From NCBI GenBank assembly GCA_034440575.1, contig JAOTOL010000442.1, positions 1 through 64,000 of the forward strand: a stretch of DNA of 64,000 nucleotides, in the 5' to 3' direction. The translations under genes and the position numbers were made by a program. The DNA is from Imbricaverruca yamaguchii. Lineage: Eukaryota; Arthropoda; Thecostraca; Neoverrucidae. How positions within the stretch are numbered: the first letter of the stretch is position 1; each line of letters opens with the position of its first letter. The notes beneath the pieces are model-generated. The model was not told the DNA's origin. It was given only the letters and a program-made list of their open reading frames with translations, and searched no databases. Below, piece by piece: positions 1 through 11,300 of this stretch.

Positions 1-540
1 CACTGACTGCTGATTAACGCCAAATGCAGTTATATTTCAAGGAGTATGATTTATGTTAGCACACATTTTCCAAAAATATTTGACAGTTATGCGTAAGTGC
101 ACAAATGGCATTGGTTTCTTGGTGTAATCGCGTCGGAAAACTTGCTTGCTCTAGAGCCGCTTTTAGGAAATTTGAAATGATTTTCTGCATTGAACGGGCT
201 CATTGTATCTAAAGTTGTCTCCATATTGCTTACTTCCATATTACACAGTCTACAGAAAAACTAATATGATGGCATTAAGCTTCATTCTGGTGCGAACACG
301 TAAACAGTCTATGCATGCGCCGATAATTGCGCCAAAAGCGCCACTATACGAACAAAATCAAGATTATTTTCACAAGAAGTTGCGCGTACGCAGAACGGGT
401 GTCCACTTCTAGCACTAGTCTGTTCCCTACCGGATGTCGAAACGGGTGCAGTAGCACGCATAAACCTGCCAGGAAGCATGCCAATTAAAATATCATTTCA
501 GTCATTGGTTGGTTATCATGTTTACTGCACGTCAACCCGT
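1..540. other. No gene recognised
   Basis: AT-rich sequence. I see no conserved coding stretch, RNA gene or clear repeat here. The C-terminal exons of TFIP11, whose exons run leftward from 14.3 kb, would be expected on this side, but no match to that part of the protein is visible, so they probably lie beyond the left edge or are missing. Confidence 0.5.
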
Positions 541-658
541 GAGTCGTGTGGTGTCGCTAATCTCTCACACCGATTACCGCGGGGAATAGTAGCGACAGGT
601 GAGACTCGAGCCCACAATCTTTCAGTTGTGAGACGGGCCTTACCCCTAAACTACTCGT
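541..658 (-). repeat. tRNA-derived SINE, family A
   Basis: Read on the minus strand, a tRNA-like segment with a B-box-like GGGCTCGAGTC is followed by a body with a run resembling CGGTGTGAGAG and a GCGACACC block. The same body recurs at 955-1140, 1141-1290, 10523-10622, 28201-28375 and 54598-54762, so this is a dispersed family. The tRNA-like head is diverged and no real tRNA gene is implied. Confidence 0.6.
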
Positions 659-954
659 CCCCTCTTTTCAATCCTTCAAGCTCCAATTCTGTCAACAGTG
701 CACTCATTGGTGTACGTTTCTGGTTAAATTTTGGAGAAGTCTAATATGCATACCTATGGGAACGGTAACGTTGCAATGCCATGTAATCAACAGACCGCAT
801 CGTATGACGAACCATATCTAGATCATCTTTTGCATCTGGAATTGTGTCACGAGATGCTTGTATAGGTAGTCAATCCATACTGGTCAGGATACACATACTA
901 CTTCTACATAAAATACTTGGGAACAGGTCATGGAGACTTGGTTGGTTGGTTGTT

Positions 955-1140
955 GATTACTTTTACGACACATCGACCCAGGGGACGAGTGGTCTGGGGG
1001 TAACTGCTTTTATCACAATCGAAAGATTGTGGGTTCGGAGTCTCACTTGTCGCTTTACTCTTTGCATCGCGACCAATCGGCGTGAGAGGATTCGCGACGC
1101 TACATGACTCCAAGCGGTCGATGCGTCGTGAAGCCAATAA
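955..1140 (+). repeat. tRNA-derived SINE, family A
   Basis: Plus-strand copy. It has a tRNA-like head (GTGGGTTCGGAGTC as the B-box region), then the family body GACCAATCGGCGTGAGAGG and a GATGCGTCGTGAAG tail. It meets an opposite-orientation copy at about 1140, so the pair forms an imperfect inverted repeat joined at the tails. Confidence 0.65.
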
Positions 1141-1290
1141 CCAACCAACACATCGACCGTTGTTATGAGCGTCGCGCCAATCTCACGCCGATTGGTCCTG
1201 AGCAAAGATTACTGGCAGGTAGACTCGAACGTACAACCTTTCGATTGTGCGACGGGCAATCAAATTTACCCCTAATCTACTAGTCTCCGA
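1141..1290 (-). repeat. tRNA-derived SINE, family A (tail-to-tail partner)
   Basis: Minus-strand copy of the same family directly abutting the previous one; CGCCGATTGGTC and the region near 1228 (ACTCGAACGTACAACC) mirror the neighbour. The AACCAACCAACA junction at 1139-1152 looks like the fused simple tails. Confidence 0.6.
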
Positions 1291-1309
1291 GTCATGGAGA
1301 CTTCGCAAG

Positions 1310-1430
1310 CACATATCAGCAAGCATGGTGTCGATATCTTCTTGGAAAAAGCCTGTCTATTCAATGCTCAGAAAGTGGTATATTCCACCTTATTTCGTGG
1401 ATAATTTATCACTAGTGCATCGAGCCCCCG
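1310..1430 (+). repeat. Short dispersed repeat
   Basis: About 110 bp, including GTCGATATCTTCTTGGAAAA, AGAAAGTGGTATATTCCAC and GGATAATTTATCA, recurs with substitutions at about 53810-53910. I recognise no coding content. The rest of 1300-1785 shows nothing I can identify. Confidence 0.5.
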
Positions 1431-1785
1431 GCTGGCTTGCACTGTAACACAACTCCGAGGCTCCATCACATCTCCTTCCCGGGCACGTACTGCAGGGGGA
1501 AACATGCGCCCATCACGTAACGGCGGCGAGCATTTCCACTCATTCATCAGTGTCTCTCTTTCTCGCACCAGGCATCCACGAAAACGCAGCCAACTACCAG
1601 CGAAGCGCGGTATCATCTACGGATCTAAGAATATACTGACCCTAACGGACATAGGGTATCTAAAGAAACGGCGATTCACCCGTGAATAACGCGATTCAGA
1701 GGGATCGGGTATTCAAAAACAAGCAGCTACTGAAGTAGTTCACTCCCTGTCCCCAGACACACGATCTCGATCCTTGGTGCCTTTC

Positions 1786-1922
1786 TACAGCAAGCCCCCA
1801 TTGGAAGCTCCGCAACTCGCCTGCAACCACTTGGGGAAAAAGATCTTGTCGAGAATACTGACGAGATGCACCGGTGAGAGCAGATCCTCCCAGTCCATCA
1901 CCCAGTTCCAATGGTCCAGCAC
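1786..1922 (-). CDS. TFIP11: TFIP11 exon 10 (last placed exon)
   Basis: The acceptor CCGTGCCAG precedes GTGCTGGACCATTGG in phase 0, matching the end of exon 9. It encodes [11 protein letters not shown] and [12 protein letters not shown], a strongly conserved block of the GCFC region. After WLQ the match weakens and a stop comes at about 1786. A GC-type donor just after WLQ, or another indel, are both possible, so the left boundary is uncertain. Confidence 0.82.
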
Positions 1923-4748
1923 CTGGCACGGCAGCACACAGTTATCACCCAAACCAGGCATCACAGGATACCGAGTCATCTGCAAGCTCCAGTGCGTCAT
2001 GATAAAACATCCGGACATTGCCTGGTACTCATCTACCAGGGCAACAGTTGGCAGCAGGCAATTATTGCAGAATATAGCCTGTGGGGGTCAGATGACCTGT
2101 GGGTTCACCTAACACCGACCGACCGAGGAGTGACCCATGCCGGCCCGCCGCAAGAGCACATAACCCCGTTGGAGGCATGCACTGAGCTGCTTGTGACCTG
2201 CACTGATCTGGCGCGGATTGACGTCCACCTGGCGACCTGCACCGACCTGCTGGTGTGGGTTGATGACCAATTCGGACAGGGCCGTGCGATTTGGGCAGGA
2301 TGTTCTTGACGAGGAATGCCTCGAGACTGCCGGAGCGCCATGACGCCCACCCAGGGCGACAGGATCAGCCGGAGCCAGAGCGGTCGGACGGAGTGCCAGG
2401 CCAGCAGTGCATTGGCCAGCTTGTGGCGGATGGTCGGGTACACTATCTCCAGCCGCTGGTCTGTCGGAGCACGGACATCGGTCAGCGGCCTCCTCTGAGC
2501 CGGGCATCATGACAGCACGGAACACCACGCATTTCTCTCTCTCTCTCTCTCTCTCTCTATTTTTTTTCACAGAAGGCACATAGTTGCGATATTGCAGCTT
2601 CGGAGCATACAAATGACAACATGCACGCCTATCGTGGTAAAATTGCCATCTATATCACCTTGTTCATGCCCATACCTGCAACCCCGCAAAACAGGTCGGC
2701 TGTCAGCAGATAGCGCAAAATGGCCCTGGTGCGTCCCAAAGGTGGGACTGGATGCCGGTGTCTTGCACAAACAGTGTATGTCGCCTAGGTGGATCCAGGA
2801 GAGACCACTACACTCAACAATAGGCACCTGTGGGTAATAGAGATGGGAGGTACGCATCACCCACCGAGGGTGGGCATCCAGGGGTGGATCCAGCTGTGGA
2901 TCGGCACGGCGTCCGTGAGCGGGTTCCAGGCGTCCACCTCGGCCTGCAGGCGCGGCATCACCAGCTGGTCGATGACGTTCTCCATGATCCAGCGCGGCAG
3001 CAGCGGGCGCCACAGCTCCAGCAGCTGCGTCATCTCCGGGCTGTCTCTTCGGCAGCCACACGCTGACGGCGGCCCGCACCGGCGGCATCCACAGCTCCAC
3101 AGGAGTCTATTGGAAGGGAACACGATGACGACTGTAGTAACTGTAGACTGTAACTGCAGACACATACTGACAGCAGGATCCATAGCATGGACACACTGAC
3201 GGCAGCATCCATGGCTACATACATACATTGGTTGCGATATTCGCAGCTACATGTACACATTGCCGGCAATACCCCACAGCTACACACACCCACACTGACA
3301 GCGATATTCACAGCTACAGACACACTGATGGCATATACACAGCTACAGACACATGCTGAAGGCAATATCCATAGCTACAGGAGTACCCACACACTCCGAC
3401 AGCAGTATCCACAGTTAAGGATACAATTTGTCAGCAACATATAGAGTTCCACACACCCGGACGGTGGCACATACAGCTCCACACTCCGACGGCGGCATAC
3501 GCGGCTCCAGACACACCGACGGCGGCATACGCGGCTCCAGACACTCCGACAGCGGCATACGCGGCTCCAGACACACCGACGGCGGCATACGCGGCTCCAG
3601 ACCACACCGACGGCGGCATCCGCGGCTCCAGACACCCGACGGCGGCATACGCGGCTCCAGACACACCGACGGTGGCATACGCGGCTCCAGACACACCCGA
3701 CGGCGGCATACGCGGCTCCAGACACACCGACGGCGGCATACGCGGCTCCCAGACACTCCGACGGCGGCATACGCGGCTCCAGACACACCGACGGCGGCAT
3801 ATGTGGCTCCAGAGCGCTGCTGTTCTGGCCATTCAGAGACCGTGGGGTGAAGGAAATAGACAAAACAGTGCAGAGAAAGGCAACTAGAGTACGGTGTGGG
3901 GCGGAGCAGGGTGATGGAATGCGGTCTCACGGCACTAGGGTCGGTGGCGTCCTGTGTTACAGCGATATTGATACGTTGCCATCCAGCCGGTCACTGGCAC
4001 CCACCTGTGGTAGACATCGATGGGCGTGTCCTGCTCCATAGCGACACGCTCGCTGCCCTCCAGCACCTCCTTCAGCTGGGAGAAGACGTCGCTGCCGAAC
4101 TTTGGATTGTTGAGCGGGTTCCAGTGCTGCAAGTGATCTTTGACCAGCGGGAACACATAGTCGGGCGCCAGGTAGTCGAGCTCGAACACCTCGAACTCGG
4201 TCGGATATTCTGTCTGCAAAACGTTCATACTGAGAGCTCAAAGGACGCCCGAGCTAAGAGACTAGTGCATGTTCGGGAGTCGTGGGAATTCGATGCACCA
4301 ACAATCAGCGCACCAGAAAACGCCCGTGATTCAAGTTCAGATATTCGTCTTTACCTAAACATTTTGTACATCATGTGTAACGAGCTGAATTGGAAGGTAA
4401 AAAGAACAATTGGGAGAAGTGCATGCTCCAAGCGACTGTAAATATACACCAGACACTGAAACAGTCCTTGCATCTCGAACACGTTGTTCGTATGAAAACG
4501 CTGAAAGAAATTCCACTTCACCCAATTATTTTTAACCTCGAGAAAATCTGTATTTCCTTGACCCTGGCCGGCTTCAGAGGCCATGACCGGAACGCACCCT
4601 TTCTCCAGGCTCAGCACAATCGCAAGATGGACAGGTATATCGATTCATCAGCAACTGGCATCCAAATACTCCCATATTTTGAAGCAGATAGGCCTCCTGA
4701 GCACCAGCCCGTCAGTCACAACGATATCGTCACACGGACTCGATTAGC

Positions 4749-4846
<98 letters not shown>

Positions 4847-5365
4847 GTATATATACGTATATACATATAAATATTTATATATATAGATGTAAGGGCGCGT
4901 CGACCACATCGTCCTTCAGCGACCACCGGCTATCCCGAACGCACACCCATCGGCACTGGCTCCACCAAGTCAGGCAGGCAGTCAGCTCACCTTGAGCTTC
5001 TTGAAGAGCTGAATGACGGCATCCAGCGAGGCGGGCTTCGAGTGCAGCTTGTGCTTCTCGAGGAAGTCGACCGCCTTGGCCACCTCGTCGACCCGCTGCA
5101 GCTGGCTGCCGTGGCAGGCGATCAGCTCAGTCAGCTGCGCCTCCTCGTGCTCCAGTGTCACCTGGCGGTCCCGCTCGTGCCGCAGCGCCCGGTCGGTCCC
5201 GATGATGTCCTGCAGCGACCAGCCACGCCATGGATCTCCCAGGGGAAACACTTCGGGGCTGCGCTGGCGATGCCTGGCCACCAGCGACAGCGGGCGCTGC
5301 GTGGTGAATCAATGTGTTAACATGCTTGTTAATCAATAAATTGATGTGAATGAATATGTTTGTCG

Positions 5366-5396
<31 letters not shown>

Positions 5397-8300
5397 AATA
5401 CATGCCCTCCACGTGCAGTGGCTATTACGGACAGTCTGGTCGCAGATATTTACAAAGCAAGGATATATTTGTGGTCAGTAGTGGGAGCAGATGCACAACA
5501 AACATTCGTATGCCAACATAATACAATACCCATATCACTCTCTGCACTACACACACCGTGCTTGCAACACTAGCTATAAACGAGTGGTTTGTAGAAGTGA
5601 TAGGAAAGCGATCTGCCACCCCTGGCGCCACGCCTGCCCCGGCGTGTGTTCTTGATGGGCGTTGTCACGGCGACGGCGACGCTCCCTCGTCTGGTTTCTC
5701 GCTTGGGAGGGTGGCGACTGGCGGGGGCGTCCAAGGTCGAGGCTTTGATGACGTCACAGTGATGCGGGCGTTCGACGTCGCAGCCCTGTTCGGTTGCGTG
5801 CGCGTTGCTGATGGGGGACGTGATGGTATTTGGCCAAGGCGATGGTTAGCAGATCCGTATGTAAGGTAGAGCTGAAGATGGAAAACCTGGTAGAGCTGAA
5901 GCTAGACGATAGGAAGTAGACGATCACTGTTGTTGAAGACAGGAATTCCGAGCGGCACGAAGTCGTCAGTGAGATAACTTCATTCCCAGCCGCAGTGTAG
6001 GAAAGAAGACGGTCAGTAGCTGATGCTTGATGGAAGGGAAGTCACTATGGAGAAAGGCGCTGTCGCTTCTGCACTCCACTCAGTTTTTCCGGCGTCCAGT
6101 CACTGCTGTGTAAAATAGTAGAGGAATAACCAGCAGAAAAGTCCACTGAGTCCAGTCGCTTCGCACACGTGTAGCGTATAAGTACGCCGGTTTTGTTCGC
6201 TGGCAGATCGCTTTCCTATCACTTCTACAAACCACTCGTTTATAGCTAGTGTTGCAAGCACGGTGTGTGTAGTGCAGAGAGTGATATGGGTATTTTATTA
6301 TGTTGGTGTACGAATGTTTGTTGTGCATCTGCTCCCCATCACTGACCACAAATATATCCTTGCTTTGTAAATATCGATGTTCGAGCATGAGGCAAAGGTG
6401 CATCGTGACGCTCTCGTCCATTGCTCTGCCCTTTGTTCCACGTTGGCTGTTAGTCAGCGTGTTGCAAGCACCATGACACGAGCCCCAGTGAACATTCAGG
6501 TAGAAAATTAACGGAAAAAATACGCGTTTGTCTCGTTCGTCATGATTTTGCACAATCACGCCCGAACTTAGACACGCTGCGCATGACACACAAACACTGC
6601 ACGAGCCAATATTGAGCAACTGACGGGCTTTACACGGTTTGGAGATTGTGCGTGACGGCGTGCTCTTCGATATTTATAGCAAAGACAACATCTGAGGTGT
6701 CCTGCTGTGTGGAAGTTAATCAACAAAATAATAATGGTCATTGAATTCACAATCTGCAGATAACTTCAACCCCGGAGGATTAATTAACGCATGGCAGCGT
6801 GCAATCAGTGTCCGGTCGCCTGCTTACCCGTTCGCAGATGTCCACCATGAGGTTAATGTTGTGCAGCAGCTCGGGCATCTGGAAGGCACACCGGCCGGCG
6901 GGGTCCGTGGGGTCGGCCGCGTCGGGCGGGTGGCTGCCGCTGGCCGTGGATGGCGTGGTAGCCGTCCAGCACGCGCTGCTCGCGACCCGTCATGTCGATC
7001 ACCTTGACCCGGGCGAGGTTGCCGGACCTGCCGGCGCCGGGTCACCAGAGCGTCACGAGAGTCTGAATCGGCAGGCGCCGGACACGCGACCGAAGGCCAC
7101 AAGTCAGGTTAACGTGAGACCAGAAGCAGCGGATGACGCCACCATAACTGGGCGCCGGCAGACCATAACGCCTCGGGAACTGTGCCCCAGGAGCTGTTCC
7201 TCGGGAAGTGAGGCCGCCGGATTGCATCAGGCCATCGAGTGACGGGTCGACGCACACGCCACTGGGCGTCAGCGCGGCAGCAAAAGAACAAGCCAGCGAG
7301 GATGACGGAACGCCCATCGGCAATGACCCGAATTTGATTGATTATTTGGCTTAACGGAGCGCCGACTACAGGGTGCGATTTGGCGCCCATAGTGACCCGA
7401 ATTTCATCGCCACATTAGTTACGCCTACCGTAATGATCTGAGCAAAATGAGAGGACGCATGCATTGGACGAACACTGACTATAAACTGAATACAATCCAA
7501 TCGGTGCACAACAGAGGTGTACATGCACGGCTTCCAGCATAATACGTGGATATGATTGTAGTAATCAGCATTTTCAGTCGCATAGCAACGTGCATGCTGT
7601 CACAGGCGCAACAAGACCGAGTTTGCGTGTGGCATAACACCGCAGACGAAATAATTTTCCACTCTTCCTCTCAAATTTCATCCATAAATTAACACTCTCT
7701 AACATGTGCTTGAAATGTGCCTGAATGATTCCGAACCTCGTTTTTTTACTTTGATAAATGCAAACGCAAACATTAATATTAGGTTGGAAGTAACTTTGTT
7801 CAGTCACCAATCTGCTCTTTTTCCACATCACACATATTACATATAGCACCAAAAGGCTCGTACCTCAGTTGCAGATCGTATGCAGATGCTCAATTAAGAT
7901 GATATCGCATTCACGATGTTTTTCTTCTCTCATCTGACAAAAGCAGTTCTGCTCTCCACTACATGCAGGCAACTAACTTCCCACTCTGACACCACAGCGC
8001 CAAAATGATTTGAGACACTGTACATGCGAAGGCATCGGACAGACATGTGCAACAGTTTGCAAGCATCCAGGTGCGGACACACCACACGTTAACACCGACA
8101 CTACTCCTACTGATAGAAAGATGTCATTTCCCAGCAGAAAAGAAGTTGCTTCTTGGTACACTAACACCTAGACACTCAAGCACGTCTTTCTCGACACCAA
8201 ACACTTCCTCCACACATAGATACAGCCGAACACAACGAAACTCTACCTGCTCGACACATAGCCACCCATCCCCTCCACACGTAGCCAGGCGTCGAGTCAG

Positions 8301-11300
8301 TCTACTCACCCAACACTGGAGGGCCTCAGCGTCCTCGTCTTGCCCTCCTGTAGCAGCTCGTCGAGCGTTTTGTACACGTAGTCGACCTTCTTCGGCGCGG
8401 TCCACGCCGCCACTGCCCGAGTCTCTCCTTGAACTCGCGCTCCGGCTCGGGGACGGCCGCCTCGGCGGGCGGCGCCGCCGCCGCCGCCGGCTTTTCGCGG
8501 CCGTACGCACCGATGGCGGCACGGCCCTTACGCAGCTTCGCCTCCACCGGCGTCTGGATGCCCTGCAGGTTCTTACCTGTGTGTCAGGACGGCATATTGT
8601 TTACTGAGTGCTTCGCGAAGCATTTTACGCACGATCACGGCTAATGGCGAATGGCGGCCAACGGCTAATGGCGTCCACACTGTTTGGCCGGTGGGCCGCG
8701 GGATTGGAAAATGTCCTGGGTGGTGGAAGTATTGAAGCCGGGACGTTTCGTACCCAGAGCTGAGTATCTCAACCACTGGCCATCCCCGCCCCTGTGCCAG
8801 GACGGGCGTGAGAGGACATCAGAAGATGATCATGCGTTCCCATCGCGGTAAAGCACGTACGGTGAACAACAGAATGGCTCACATGAATGAAAGTGTACGC
8901 TATTCGCATATCTTGTGTGCTAGTTAGTTGGCATATTTGACAGAAATTTGCAAGTATTGACAGTTGCCGAGGGCAAATGGCACATAAACACGTGGGAGAT
9001 GTGAGCAATAAAGAGCAACATCTGTGCACAAGCCAACATCAGAAAAAAGAAAAGAAAAGTAACAATATGAATGAATGTAGCCGATATCCCTAAACGGAAT
9101 GCACTGGTACTTCTCCGTGGTGATCTAGCGGAGAAAATGATTTTCTGGGAGCATCAGGTCCACCAAAAAAATGCCGCACCAAATGAAGAGCGATATTCGG
9201 AGGTAAGGAGACAAACCTTGTCTCCTAGCCATTTCACGTTTTGAGGTACTGGTACCGACTTTCAGGAAGATACTCTTCCACCCGTCGCTGACATCGGATA
9301 AGACTAACACTGCGTGGTTATCACATGTAAACAACCGACATGTAGTTGTCCTAGCCCTGATCGTGGATGTTGTCATAGTATTCTCTAATGACGTTGGCAT
9401 AATTGTTTCCGAACAAGCATCCACTGGATAATAGTTGAGATAAAACTCCATGTAGGTCTGTCACTGAAAAACAACTTAAAAATGGGACCAAGTTTAAGGT
9501 GTTTTGCAAATGCATTTCTATTAACCGTTAGTTAGTTATTTGGACTTTAGGGCGCTTCGACCAGAATTGATCACTCGCGAACGGTTGTGAAATAGCGTCA
9601 AAGTTCACCAAATTATATTGGGAACCACACACATTTTCATCACTAACAAAAAGACCATTAAGTTTCCATTTTGTCCTAGAATCATGAGATGAAATGTTAT
9701 GTGTAACTCCAGAGGGATTCAGTTATCGACAGTTTTTGACAGCCCGTGACCGCCCGAACGGTCATCAGTGGTCATGATTGCAAGTACTAATTACCCAGTT
9801 AGCGACAGTTCAGTTTCAATGTGTAGAAATTCGGAAATTTGGGTGGAAAACAACACAACAGGACAAGTATAAATAGCTTATGTCAGATATGTAGGTAATA
9901 GGTCCATATCCATGCACCCAAAAAAGGGAAACTGATAATAAAACATAGCTGACATGAATGGCCTTCAATTGTCTGACATGAGCTTTTGAAGTGAAGCTGG
10001 GCTGTATGGAGACCAATAAGCTAGAATGTTGAATACAATATGCATTATGTAGCATCGAACATTTTAGTCGCATTTCAATACCAAAATTGGAAGGTGTGTA
10101 ATTTGCATCTGATGCTCAAGCGCAAACGAAATTAACCACTACTTCCATTGTCCAGTTTACTCAGCACCTGTCTCCAGTCTCCCCATTGCCTGTCCTGGTT
10201 GGCTTACCGAGGCCGCCCCCTCCCCGGAAGCCCATCTGCTTGAGCAGCTTGGCGCCGATGCCGCGCGTGCTTCTCCCAGTGTCCGATGGCGCCGAGGCCG
10301 ACCGTGGGCCCGACGCCCGCCTGGCTGCGCAGGCCGGCCACCTCCTCACGCGCCGGTCCCGCCTCCTCGAACCGTCTGTGGCGTGGCGCCGAGCCGAACG
10401 CGCGCGGCAGGCCAACTCCCAGCCGCGGCGCAGCCTCCTCCTCATCACTGGCGGGTCACGCAGAGGTCAGTGCCGGCTGGACACACAGACGCCGGCCACG
10501 GCCGGCCAGCACGAGCCGGTGGCTATTGGTCTTACGACAAATCGACCGTTGAGTCATGTGGCGTCGCCAATCTCTGGTGCCGGTTGGTCGCGGGCGAACA
10601 ATGGCGAGAGGTGGGACTCCACACAGCCCGAATCATCAGCGCGGACCCGGCGCCGGCTGGATGTTATCAGGCTAGGACCCGGTGCCGACTAGGCATCATC
10701 AGGCCAGGACCCGGCGCCGGCTGGGCATCATCAGGCGAGGACCCGGCGCCGGATGGGCATCATCAGGCCAGGACCCGGTGCCGATTAGGCATCATCAGGC
10801 CAGGACCCGGCGCCGGCTAGGCATCATCAGGCCAGGACCCGGCGCCGGCTAGGCATAATCAGCTGGGCGGCAGATGCAATGACAGCCTAAATCACCGACG
10901 ATATCTCGCACCCGGCTGACAACTTCGGAGCACATTCGATAAACCGTAGAGAAGCCAGCAAGGACCTCAAGGAAGCCAGCAAGCACGAAACAAGCAGCCG
11001 ATTTGCCGGCAGAACGTTGTGGCAAGGAAGTACAATAAGGAGCCATATGAAGTATCCGACAAGATTGCAAATGGTGTTTGAGGATGCAAAACACCACGGT
11101 AAATTCAAGCGTGATAATTCTCCAATTATTTGTCCATTGGACACATTCATTATTTCTCCATTGGACACATTCATTATTTCTCCATTGGACACATTCAGCA
11201 GTAATGAGGAGACATGATTCAATTATGTCAGGCATGCGCAGTCCCCATGAAATGAGCGTACAACTGAAAATGTATGCATCTTATACAAACAAGTTAGAAC

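Noticed and set aside
3375..3863. Several open frames of 130-170 codons on both strands
   Set aside because: They run through a 30-bp minisatellite; the period is a multiple of three, so frames stay open without selection.
10161..10692. Long GC-rich frames on the plus strand opposite TFIP11 exon 3
   Set aside because: They are shadow frames of the GC-rich exon and of the adjacent 32-bp minisatellite.
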